Positions 26,701 to 36,625 of a DNA stretch of 64,000 nucleotides are shown here, piece after piece. The stretch spans positions 7,023,432-7,087,431 of the forward strand of contig OX392540.1 in assembly GCA_947623455.1 (NCBI GenBank), read 5' to 3'. This DNA is from Mimachlamys varia. Lineage: Eukaryota; Mollusca; Bivalvia; Pectinida; Pectinidae. The notes under the pieces are model-generated. The model saw only the letters and a list, made by a program, of their open reading frames with translations, was not told the origin of the DNA and did not search any database. Within the stretch, counting starts at the first letter, position 1, and every line of letters starts with the position of its first letter. The translations under genes were made by a program, and so were the position numbers.

Positions 26701-29340
26701 TAGATAGTTCTATACCAAGGTTACTTGTAGGATGACCAAAGTCTACAGTACTAGATAATTCTATACCAAGGTAACTTGTAGGATGACCAAAGTCTACAGT
26801 ACTAGATGGTTCTATACCAAGGTAACTTGTAGGATGACCAAAGCCTAAAGTACTAGATGGTTCTATACCAAGGTTACTTGTAGGATGACCAAAGTCTACA
26901 GTACTAGATGGTTCTATACCAAGGTAACTTGTAGGATGACCAAAGCCTACAGTACTAGATGGTTCTATACCAAGGTTACTTGTAGGATGACCAAAGTCTA
27001 CAGTACTAGATGGTTCTATACCAAGGTTACTTGTAGGATGACCAAAGCCTACAGTACTAGATGGTCCTATACCAAGATTACTTGTAGGATGACCAAAGTC
27101 TACAGTACTAGATGGTTCTATACCAAGGTTACTTGTAGGATGACCAAAGTCTACAGTACTAGATGGTTCTATACCAAGGTAACTTGTAGGATGACCAAAG
27201 TCTACAGTACTAGATGGTTCTATACCAAGGTTACTTGTAGGATGACCAAAGTCTACAGTACTAGATGGTTCTATACCAAGGTTACTTGTAGGATGACCAA
27301 AGTCTACAGTACTAGATGGTTCTATACCAAGGTTACTTGTAGGATGACCAAAGCCTACAGTACTAGATGGTCCTATACCAAGGTTACTTGTAGGATGACC
27401 AAAGTCTACAGTACTAGATGGTTCTATACCAATGTAACTTGTAGGATGACCAAAGTCTACAGTACTCGATGGTTCTATACCAAGGTAACTTGTAGGATGA
27501 CCAAAGTCTACAGTACTAGATGGTTCTATACCAATGTAACTTGTAGGATGACCAAAGTCTACAGTACTAGATGGTTCTATACCAAGGTTACTTGTAGGAT
27601 GACCAAAGTCTACAGTACTAGACAGTTCTATACCAATGTAACTTGTAGGATGACCAAAGTCTACAGTACTAGATGGTTCTATACCAATGTAACTTGTAGG
27701 ATGACCAAAGTCTACAGTACTAGATGGTTCTATACCAAGGTTACTTGTAGGATGACCAAAGTCTACAGTACTAGATGGTTCTATACCAATGTAACTTGTA
27801 GGATGACCAAAGTCTTCAGTACTAGATGGTTCTATACACATTGTTACTTGTAAGATGACGAAAGTCTACAGTACTAGATGGTTCTATACACATTGTTACT
27901 TGTAAGATGACGAAAGTCTACAGTACTAGATGGTTCTATACCATGGTAACTTGTAGGATGACCAAAGCCTACAGTACTAGATGGTTCTATACCAAGGTTA
28001 CTTGTAGGATGACCAAAGTCTACAGTACTAGATGGTTCTATACCAAGGTTACTTGTAGGATGACCAAAGTCTACAGTACTAGATGGTTCTATACCAAGGT
28101 TACTTGTAAGATGACGAAAGTCTACAGTACTAGATGGTTCTATACCAAGGTAACTTGTAGGATGACCAAAGTCTACAGTACTAGATGGTTCTATACCAAG
28201 GTAACTTGTAGGATGACCAAAGCCTACAGTACTAGATGGTTCTATACCAAGGTTACTTGTAGGATGACCAAAGTCTACAGTACTAGATGGTTCTATACCA
28301 AGGTAATTTGTAGGATAACCAAAGTCTACAGTACTAGATGGTTCTATACCAAGGTTACTTGTAGGATGACCAAAGTCTACAGTACTAGATGGTTCTATAC
28401 CAAGGTAACTTGTAGGATGACCAAAGCCTACAGTACTAGATGGTTCTATACCAAGGTAATTTGTAGGATAACCAAAGTCTACAGTACTAGATGGTTCTAT
28501 ACCAAGGTTACTTGTAGGATGACCAAAGCCTACAGTACTAGATGGTTCTATACCAAGGTAATTTGTAGGATGACCAAAGTCTACAGTACTAGATGGTTCT
28601 ATACACATTGTTACTTGTAAGATGACGAAAGTCTACAGTACTAGATGGTTCTATACCAAGGTAACTTGTAGGATGACCAAAGTCTATAGTACTAGACGGT
28701 TCTATACCAAGGTAACTTATAGGATGACCAAAGCCTACATTACTAGACGGTTCTATACCAAGGTAACTTGTAGGATGACCAAAGTCTACAGTACTAGATG
28801 GTTCTATACCAAGGTTACTTGTAGGATGACCAAAGTCTACAGTACTAGATGGTTCTATACCAAGGTAACTTGTAGGATGACCAAAGCCTACAGTACTAGA
28901 TGGTTCTATACCAAGGTTACTTGTAGGATGACCAAAGCCTACAGTACTAGATGGTTCTATACCAAGGTTACTTGTAGGATGACCAAAGTCTACAGTACTA
29001 GATAGTTCTATACCAAGGTAACTTGTAGGATGACCAAAGTCTACAGTACTAGATGGTTCTATACCAAGGTAACTTGTAGGATAACCAAAGTCTACAGTAC
29101 TAGATGGTTCTATACTAAGTTAACTTGTAGGATGACCAAAGTCTACAGTACTAGATAGTTCTATACCAAGGTAACTTGTAGGATGACCAAAGTCTACAGT
29201 ACTAGATAGTTCTATACCAAGGTTACTTGTAGGATGACCAAAGTCTACAGTACTAGATGGTTCTATACTAAGTTAACTTGTAGGATGACCAAAGTCTACA
29301 GTACTAGATGGTTCTATACCAAGGTTACCTGTAGGATGAT
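11763..29340. repeat. 51-bp satellite-like array, about 344 copies, inside an HMGCL intron
   Basis: The unit is ccaaggtaacttgtaggatg accaaagtctacagtactag atggttctata, 51 bp. Variants include gtaact/gttact, aagtct/aagcct and tggttctat/tggtgctat. A shortened 30-bp unit (acagtaacagatggttctat accaaagtct) recurs within the array at 12862, 13555, 14401, 14890, 15583, 17092, 18803, 19445, 20291 and 20831. Because 51 is 17 codons and the unit lacks stops, open frames of up to 1265 residues appear on the plus strand and up to 716 on the minus strand. Two opposite-strand frames repeating every 17 residues are an arithmetic artefact. No start context, splice structure or known domain supports a protein. 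Confidence 0.96.
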
Positions 29341-29362
29341 CTATACACATTGTTTCATTATT

Positions 29363-29816
29363 CAGTGCACTCCTCTTTATATCATGTTGCATTTGTCAGA
29401 CAAAAACATGATATTAACAGAAATGTGACATTGACAGAAACATGTTTTTTCCACTAAATCTTGTACATTTCCAATCACCATAACTAAAAGTAAGTTATTC
29501 AATGTACATATGAAGATGTATCAATATATAAATAACACTATTTCAATTAAAAATCATTTTTGAGGTTATTGTTTATTTTCTATGCAACATTTTGCGCAAG
29601 TTGTGTATCTGAAATCAATGGAAATTACATCATTTTCTTGATGTTTTATGTGATTGGTTAACAAAAACATGATATTAAGAGGAATTCACCTGAAAATACA
29701 TGATATTTACCAAATAAAATTACATAGATTATATAGAGAGAAAAATGGTGCTTGGGGAAACATGATATAAAGAGGAATGTGATATTAACAGGGGTGATAT
29801 TAAGTAGAGTCCACTG
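29363..29816. mobile_element. pogo-like MITE, copy 2
   Basis: The left end cagtgcactcctctttatat and the inverted right end cagtggactctacttaatat resemble those of the 9859-10111 element. The interior shares acatgatattaacag-type phrases. It abuts the right end of the 51-bp array. TA is present on the right flank; the left flank is mutated. Confidence 0.65.
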
Positions 29817-29889
29817 TAGTAACTCAATTTTCTGTTAACTGAAAAATAATCTATTTAAAATCAAAACGATTCTCAACAGAAACCAGAAA

Positions 29890-30160
29890 CAAAAACAAAA
29901 AATATTCTGCCCAGCAGGTAGGGTGTAAGAAATGTACCTGCTGTCACAATTGCATGATCATAAGAGGCGACTAAATTTGGGATCTTTTCTCTTCTTTCTA
30001 AACAACTTCCTCCTTCCTAATGTCCCCCTTGACACGAACATACCAAAGTCTCTCAAATACACCTACACTCAACATACACATCCACATCGCATTCACTGTG
30101 AGGCTGTCCTTAAATCACCCTGGCTGTAAATAGGATGTTAAAACAACCAGACCAAACATA
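29890..30160 (+). mobile_element. SINE-like copy sharing the family 2 tail
   Basis: The block carries gcatgatcataagaggcgac and ends with ccctggctgtaaataggatg ttaaaacaacc, the same tail type as 4117-4310. The open frame at 29932-30129 lies wholly inside it and is not a gene. Confidence 0.6.
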
Positions 30161-30231
30161 TGCTGTATTATCAGGTCTAAGGTTTTGATTGTTTGATCTA
30201 CAACACTTGATCACTGTCATGTTGATTGTAG

Positions 30232-30295
30232 GTATGTTTCCTGTGTGCTGGGCTGTCCTTATGAAGGAGATGTTTCACCGGAGAAAGTAGCAGAG
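30232..30295 (+). CDS. HMGCL: HMGCL exon YVSCVLGCPYEGDVSPEKVAE
   Basis: A 64-bp exon after the acceptor ttgattgtag. Its first base completes Gly, giving VRG|YVSCVLGCPYEG then DVSPEKVAE, a hallmark block of HMG-CoA lyases. It ends in phase 0 at the donor GAG|gtaaag. It is too short for a simple ORF scan. It rejoins the reading frame across the 19-kb intron, which shows the gene is intact despite the satellite array. Confidence 0.96.
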
Positions 30296-30461
30296 GTAAA
30301 GACTCTTTCATGACCAGGGTATAAGATGGGGAAAATTAGCCCTTGGAATTTTCAAATTTGGCAAAACCCTCGAGCCTGTTCAGAAGATATGTGTATGAGA
30401 TTCTGACCTGTCATTTTTTTTAGTTAGCATGACCCAAATGCTGGTCATTACTCCTAAAAAT

Positions 30462-31166
30462 GCAGGTAATAGCACTCCAATGTAGGTCATATTACACTCC
30501 AATGTAGGTCATAGCACTCCAATGTAGGTCATAGCACTCCAATGTAGGTCATAGCACTCCAATGTAGGTCATATTACACTCCAATGTAGGTCATAGCACT
30601 CCAATGTAGGTCATAGCACTCCAATGTAGGTCATAGCACTCCAATGTAGGTCATAGCACTCCAATGCAGGTCATAGCACTCCAATGTAGGTCATATTACA
30701 TTCCAGGGTAGGTCATAGCACTCCAATGTAGGTCATAGCACTCCAATGCAGGTAATAGCACTCCAATGTAGGTCATATTACACTCCAATGTAGGTCATAG
30801 CACTCCAATGTAGGTCATAGCACTCCAATGCAGGTCATAGCACTCCAATGCAGGTCATAGCACTCCAATGTAGGTCATATTACATTCCAGGGTAGGTCAT
30901 AGCACTCCAATGTAGGTCATAGCACTCCAATGCAGGTAATAGCACTCCAATGTAGGTCATATTACACTCCAATGTAGGTCATAGCACTCCAATGCAGGTC
31001 ATAGCACTCCAATGTAGGTCATATTACACTCCAATGTAGGTCATAGCACTCCAATGTAGGTCATAGCACTCCAATGCAGGTCATAGCACTCCAATGTAGG
31101 TCATATTACATTCCAGGGTAGGTCATAGCACTCCAATGTAGGTCATATAGCACTCCAATACAGGTC
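30462..31166. repeat. 20/22-bp minisatellite, about 33 copies
   Basis: The unit is aatgtaggtcatagcactcc (20 bp). Interspersed longer units carry catattacactcc, and a few read ttccagggtagg. These longer variants recur at fairly regular spacing, so the array has a weak higher-order pattern. It starts about 170 bp past the preceding exon. Confidence 0.92.
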
Positions 31167-31515
31167 ACTGTGCGTAAGTTCGGCGTAACGACATTTTAAT
31201 TGAAATAAAGAAGAAGAAAAAAATTGTCGCCATGGGTCTTTGAGTAAATTCATTCATTTACATGAATAGTTTAAATTTATGTTGTTGTAGCTCAGTTTTT
31301 GCCTTCTTCAAAACATTGCTGGACGGCTGGTTATCCTAGCAATCACAATCAGAGCTTGATGGAAATCTCTTATCACTGAAATAAGAAGAGACATTATATA
31401 AGTTGGATATTGGTAATGAAATTATAAATTAATGTATTATGATACCGTTGAATATTTTAGGGAGTTGCAAGTTATTATGAACGACGAAATAGATCTAGAA
31501 TCCACTTTTATTTTT

Positions 31516-31676
31516 TCACAGTTTGGTGTGGTTTACAGATGTGGTTTGCCTTGTATCATCGTTTTTGGCTCCAAAACCAATCCCGAAATTTATATTACAC
31601 AAAGTACAAAAAGCATCATTGGGGCCAATATCACTCTTCCTGATCCAAGTGAAATCTTTTGCCCACGTTTTCTGAT
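31516..31676 (-). pseudogene. Degraded BED-type zinc finger fragment (hAT-like)
   Basis: Read on the minus strand, this stretch gives a segment with FCTLCNINFGIGFGAKND followed by DTRQTTSVNH. The Cys-x2-Cys, a FSIGFGGKNDI-like run and a trailing His resemble the BED-type finger at the start of some hAT-family transposase-like proteins. The frame is closed by TGA at 31518-31516 and by a stop just upstream, and no intact domain partner is visible. I read it as an old transposon or retrocopy remnant in the HMGCL intron. The plus-strand frame at 31432-31845 is most likely its shadow. Confidence 0.4.
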
Positions 31677-32115
31677 AGTTTCAGATGTAGGTTCTTTTAG
31701 GACTGCTCACTGCAGCCGGCCCCAACAGATTTCGTGTTCTGCTGGTAGGCATTTGATATGTTACAATCGGTTCATACAGATATCTTACTGTGATCTGATA
31801 CATATAGCTATCGATGTCAAACATTGTGTTCGTTACGTGTCATAAAAAAAATCCGAGGTAACTCATATGCAACTCGAATGCAAAAGAGCTCTTACTAAAA
31901 TGCTGGAGATTCAAAACACTAGTTGGGTGATATTTTTGTCTGCAGGTTATATAGACCCGTATTTCGGGTGTGAACCACAGAATGCGGGGCACTTAACAGG
32001 TCTGCAGATTTGAAGCCTTGAGATTTGGAGATGTTATAAAACTTGTGATTTCCTATGTTATGAAGTATCAAAGAAGATACCAGGTATGTGACATCCGTAA
32101 TATTGTTTGATTCAG

Positions 32116-32304
32116 GTATCAAAGAGTATGTATGAAATGGGCTGTTATGAAATTTCTCTCGGCGACACGATTGGAATCGGCACGCCTGGCGGGATGAAGA
32201 AGATGCTAGCAGAGGTGATGAAAAGTGTTCCGGTCAGTAAACTAGCTGTCCACTGCCACGATACGTATGGTCAAGCCCTGGCCAATATCTTCGCTGCTTT
32301 ACAG
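32116..32304 (+). CDS. HMGCL: HMGCL exon with the HCHDTYGQ active-site loop
   Basis: This 63-codon phase-0 exon has acceptor tgattcag and donor TACAG|gtaggt. It encodes [20 protein letters not shown] then [14 protein letters not shown] and [21 protein letters not shown]. The two His of HCHD are the metal ligands known in this family, and SLGDTIG is a conserved active-site strand. All family residues expected here are present, so this looks like a functional lyase. Confidence 0.97.
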
Positions 32305-32600
32305 GTAGGTCTGCTGGACACTACATGATCATTTTTAAAAAAGTGCCCTTACCATGACATGCAGGGTCAAGCTTGACTTCAGAGGCTGTTCATCAGAAAT
32401 AATTTAATCTTGTTTGAAACAGGCATTTTCATTGGTTTAAAAAACTATGTTATCAGCCCATAACGTAAAAAAACGACGTCGCTGTTTATAACGTGGCTTT
32501 TGATTGGCTGATGCAACAGTGTAATAATTTGTAAGAGAAATGAGTCCATCAATAAAGAGAATTTTCGCAGGGTATAGATTAAATTATAAGTATTAACTTG

Positions 32601-32730
32601 AATCTATTTTTTATGTTATGGGGTTATAACACAAAAAACCAGAGTGTTCTCTCATCATAAACCGCTTCATGGTTTATTTAGAGGACACTCCTGTTTTTGT
32701 GTGATAACCCCATAACATAAAAAATAGATT
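32601..32730. repeat. Long imperfect palindrome
   Basis: The left arm aatctattttttatgttatg gggttataacac is mirrored by gtgtgataaccccataacat aaaaaatagatt, about 50 bp per arm around a spacer of about 35 bp. Probably a foldback MITE in the HMGCL intron. Confidence 0.75.
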
Positions 32731-32873
32731 AAAGTTAATCCTTAATTAAAAAAAAATCTTTATTCCAAAACATGTGGACTGGGGATGTGTACAGTAAGGA
32801 CAACAAAAATTACAGAAAAGTGAAGATAAATGGGTCCGTAGGCAGAAAAACCTTATTTTCATCACCGCTTGTA

Positions 32874-33054
32874 CAGTAAAACCCCACTTAATTACACGAA
32901 CTCATGGGGATCTGATCAAAAGTTCGAGGAAGACATGATATTCGAGTAATCTAGAATTGGTTGAATATGTTGGAACTTGGTTTGAACCAAACAAATTGTT
33001 TGACAAATGAGGGATATTCAAGTAAACTGTGTTTGAGTAAGTGGGGTTTTACTG
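32874..33054. mobile_element. pogo-like MITE, copy 3
   Basis: Inverted ends cagtaaaaccccacttaatt and (reverse complement) cagtaaaaccccacttactc flank 181 bp, with TA on both sides. The interior (ttcgaggaagacatgatatt cgagtaa) is of the type seen in pogo-derived MITEs. Confidence 0.78.
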
Positions 33055-33344
33055 TATATAAGATCTTGACATCATATGTTATTTATGTTTGATATACAAT
33101 ATAGCCTTATCTCAAAAGGATTATGTTACCGGTTTAGGCATAAATAATGAAGACAAGGACATTGACAAATTATAGCGAATGATAATGATGATAGCAGGGA
33201 GGATTTCTAGTGTGAAATTGCTTTTCACATCAGAAAAGGAGAAGAAAAATATCATTTACAGAATTAAACGCGCCCCATAGTGAATATGTTCGTTGCCAAC
33301 TGCGGACATACCAGTGACCGAGAGTACAAGGTATGGTTAAGAAC

Positions 33345-33600
33345 GTGACTTACACAGTAATACTCTAACTGGCTAAGCACACTACTCCTTAGTCACCTAT
33401 ATGCCTTAAAACCCATGTAGATCAATACCTGTATAAGCAAACCAGGATAATATAGAAGTACGTGACTTACACAGTAATACTCTGACTAGCTTAGCACACT
33501 ACTCCTTAGTCACCTACAATGTATCTATCCTAAGTCACCTATCTATCCTAAATAATACCTGTATAAGCAAACCAGGATAATAGAAGTACGTGACTTAGGG
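33345..33600. repeat. 117-bp tandem duplication
   Basis: The block gtgacttacacagtaatact ... aagcaaaccaggataata starts at 33345 and again at about 33462. Small internal duplications of cctatctatcctaa also occur. The second copy ends at gtgacttaggggg. Confidence 0.7.
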
Positions 33601-33773
33601 GGTTGCTCCCTGGGGCACGTAACAAACTGGTTATGGTAACAAAAATAAATACACAAAAACAATCAAATAATGAATTGGGGGTATAATTCACCGAGTTAAA
33701 AGTCCAAATCGAACGAATATTACAAACACAAATTGTAAATTGGATATAGTATGAGTGAGGGCCCCCAAATAAC

Positions 33774-35015
33774 CAGTTTATTATCTTAACTCACAGATGG
33801 GGGTAGCTGTGGTAGACATTGATGGGTGGTTTATTATCTTAACTCACAGATGGGGGTAGCTGTGGTAGACATTGATGGGTGGTTTATTATCTTAACTCAC
33901 AGATGGGGGTAGCTGTGGTAGACATTGATGAGTGGTTTATTATCTTCACTCACAGATGGGGGTAGCTGTGGTAGACATTGATGAGTGGTTTATTATCTTC
34001 ACTCACAGATGGGGGTAGCTGTGGTAGACATTGATGAGTGGTTTATTATCTTCACTCACAGATGGCGGTAGCTGTGGTAGACATTGATGAGTGGTTCATT
34101 ATCTTAACTCACAGATGGGGGTAGCTGTGGTAGACATTGATGAGTGGTTCATTATCTTAACTCACAGATGGGGGTAGCTGTGGTAGACATTGATGAGTGG
34201 TTTATTATCTTAACTCACAGATGGGGGTAGCTGTGGTAGACATTGATGGGTGGTTTATTATCTTCACTCACAGATGGGGGTAGCTGTGGTAGACATTGTT
34301 GAGTGGTTTATTATCTTAACTCACAGATGGGGGTAGCTGTGGTAGACATTGATGAGTGGTTCATTATCTTAACTCACAGATGGGGGTAGCTGTGGTAGAC
34401 ATTGATGGGTGGTTCATTATCTTAACTCACAGATGGGGGTAGCTGTGGTAGACATTGATGGGTGGTTTATTATCTTAACTCACAGATGGGGGTAGCTGTG
34501 GTAGACATTGATGGGTGGTTTATTATCTTCACTCACAGATGGGGGTAGCTGTGGTAGACATTGATGTGTGGTTTATTATCTTCACTCACAGATGGGGGTA
34601 GCTGTGGTAGACATTGATGAGTGGTTTATTATCTTCACTCACAGATGGGGGTAGCTGTGGTAGACATTGATGAGTGGTTTATTATCTTCACTCACAGATG
34701 GGGGTAGCTGTGGTAGACATTGATGAGTGGTTCATTATCTTAACTCACAGATGGGGGTAGCTGTGGTAGACATTGATGAGTGGTTTATTATCTTAACTCA
34801 CAGATGGGGGTAGCTGTGGTAGACATTGATGTGTGGTTTATTATCTTCACTCACAGATGGGGGTAGCTGTGGTAGACATTGATGAGTGGTTTATTGTCTT
34901 AACTCACAGATGGGGGTAGCTGTGGTAGACATTGATGAGTGGTTTATTATCTTAAATCACAGATTGGAGTAGCTGTGGTAGACATTGATGAGTGGTTTAT
35001 TATCTTCACTCACAG
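33774..35015. repeat. 53-bp minisatellite repeating the HMGCL 3' splice site, 23 units
   Basis: Each unit consists of the first 22 bases of the following exon (atgggggtagctgtggtaga ca) and 31 intron-like bases ending tttattatcttcactcacag. The first acceptor G is at 33796 and the true one at 35015. The 1219-bp difference is exactly 23 x 53, so indels are absent or balanced. All but one or two copies keep a usable cacag|ATGGGGG junction. The unit is 2 mod 3, so partial inclusion would shift the frame. Confidence 0.96.
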
Positions 35016-35141
35016 ATGGGGGTAGCTGTGGTGGACAGTTCTGTAGCGGGACTGGGAGGCTGTCCGTACGCCAAGGGGGCGAGCGGTAACGTTGCTACCG
35101 AGGACGTCGTCTACATGTTAAATGGACTCAATATTAAAACG
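35016..35141 (+). CDS. HMGCL: HMGCL exon with the GLGGCPYA catalytic-cysteine loop
   Basis: This 42-codon phase-0 exon encodes [20 protein letters not shown] then [36 protein letters not shown] holds the catalytic Cys and is the signature of HMG-CoA lyases. The acceptor cactcacag is the last of a run of nearly identical acceptors, and the donor is ACG|gtgagt. The start was chosen by frame continuity with the preceding phase-0 exon and by the exon diverging from the repeat at GTGGTGGACAG. Confidence 0.97.
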
Positions 35142-35330
35142 GTGAGTTTATTTAGACATTTTGTCTCACTTCAACAAAGTTGAGAGGGGCTACTGAGGAC
35201 GTCGTCTACATGTTAAACATCTCAATATTAAAACGTTGAGTTTATTTAGACATTTTGTCTCACTTCAACAAAGTTGAGAAGGGCTACTGAGGACATCGTC
35301 TACATGTTGAACGGTCTCAATATTAACACA
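35094..35330. repeat. 94/95-bp triplication of an HMGCL exon 3' end and donor
   Basis: Copy 1 (35094) is real exon plus intron start. Copies 2 (35189) and 3 (35283, partial) repeat gctactgaggacgtcgtcta catgtt and part of the intron. In copy 2 the donor gtgagt has become ttgagt. In copy 3 the exon-like part is intact (MLNGLNINT in frame) but the donor context is acagtgtacc. Neither copy has its own acceptor, so they look like dead pseudo-exons. Confidence 0.9.
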
Positions 35331-35918
35331 GTGTACCCAAGTTAAGAAATCAAACTGAACTGTGTATTCCAATGTTGTTCGAGCTATTACAGTTTATGGT
35401 AAGGTTAATATCAAGTTGTTGTCTTTCCATCATTATCTATCATTAATTCTGCTTCATTGTAGGTCTTATGATGATCTTTGGGATCTTAATTCCCAACTTT
35501 GAAATAATTCGTTCACTACTTTATCACTTTCTTAATTGTCTGCAAAATCAAGACTGCATTGACAATAGACCAGCTTTGAAAATAAATCTTATATATGCCA
35601 TTGTTTACTAATGTGATATTGCTTATCATAAGAGATTTAAATACACTGAATACTGTAAAAGTGGAATTGTTAGCAGTGTGAAAATTTTCGCTTATTTGCT
35701 CTGGCTTTAAATTTCTGCATATTTTTGTGTATGCGATATCTTCAAGAGTATCTTGTTCGGGCAGTAACTTTTAATTCCTTTGGGGGTTAGACTTATGTTT
35801 TTGTTCACAAAACAAATCTCTAGTTACATATATATTTTTTGGGGAGTATTTATTCTTGGAATGAAATAAATGTTGAATGCAAGGAAATTATTTGTTTTCT
35901 GCTTCTTTCCTCTTACAG
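35331..35918. other. HMGCL last intron, unique part
   Basis: AT-rich sequence with no exon or recognised repeat, ending in the pyrimidine-rich acceptor gcttctttcctcttacag. Confidence 0.6.
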
Positions 35919-36023
35919 GGTATCAATGTACAAAAACTGATGGAGGCCGGTCAGTTCATTTCCACGGCCATCGACCGCCCTACACATTCCAAGGTGGCAC
36001 AGGCGAAGAAGTCCAGCTTATGA
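35919..36023 (+). CDS. HMGCL: HMGCL terminal coding exon
   Basis: Acceptor ttcctcttacag, then 34 codons and TGA. The product GINVQKLMEAGQFISTAIDR then PTHSKVAQAKKSSL matches the family C-terminus (human GVNLQKLLEAGNFIC...SKVAQATCKL). The vertebrate enzyme ends in CKL, a peroxisomal targeting signal; here the end is SSL, only weakly PTS1-like, so dual targeting is uncertain. Confidence 0.96.
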   Translation, partial: GINVQKLMEAGQFISTAIDRPTHSKVAQAKKSSL

Positions 36024-36239
36024 TGTGTCAACACTAGTCGTCCTACGAAATCTTGTCACTACATGGACAAAGTCTCATCATGTCTAACCCAGTAATGGAA
36101 TCTCATGGTGTCGATAAAGATTTCAAAATTGGCTGAAGATGCCTAGTAATAATAATTTTGTAATTTGGTATAAATGGTAGTGTTGGGTATAACTGTGATA
36201 GTTGACATTTTATTTTGCAGTGTGTAAATGCTCATTTTT
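36024..36239 (+). other. HMGCL: HMGCL 3' untranslated region, start
   Basis: Non-coding sequence following the stop. No clear AATAAA is seen in this first stretch. A candidate AATAAA lies at 39563-39568, which would give a 3' UTR of about 3.5 kb that includes several dispersed elements; an earlier unseen end is possible. Confidence 0.5.
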
Positions 36240-36625
36240 AGTTCACCTGACCCGAAGGGCCAAGTGAGCTCATGTGATGGTGCGGCGTCCTTCTGTCCGT
36301 CAACATTTCCTTTAAATGACTTCTTGAAATACCAAAAGCCCTAGATGCATTATATTTGGCTGAAAGTTTTCTTGGATGAAGCCTGACAAAGTTTGGGAAA
36401 AGAAATGACCTTGACCTATATTCAAGGTCAAAGGGGTCAAATCTGTTAAAACATTTAAACAACTTCATTATATTTGACCGGTAACTTCCTTGGAAGAAGC
36501 TGAGCAAAATTTGCAAATGAAATGACCTTGACCCATATTCAAGGTCGTAGGGGGTCTAATCTGTTAAAACATTTAAATGACAAGTCAGAGATTGATACCA
36601 GTTGGGGGATGCAGGCCCATTGGGC
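36240..36625. repeat. Dispersed element with internal tandem duplication
   Basis: Starts gttcacctgacccgaagggc, has a short cttctgtccgtc segment, then two diverged copies (about 118 bp) of a core with gaccttgacctatattcaag gtc and tctgttaaaacattta. It ends in a hairpin aggcccattgggcct. The layout is similar to 2399-2880. Confidence 0.6.

Noticed and set aside
25691..27841. A 716-residue minus-strand open frame (GIEPSSTVDFGHPTS repeats)
   Set aside because: It is the antisense reading of the same satellite array.
31432..31845. A plus-strand protein of 137 residues
   Set aside because: No family resemblance; the minus strand of the same stretch gives the BED-finger-like reading, so this frame is probably its shadow.
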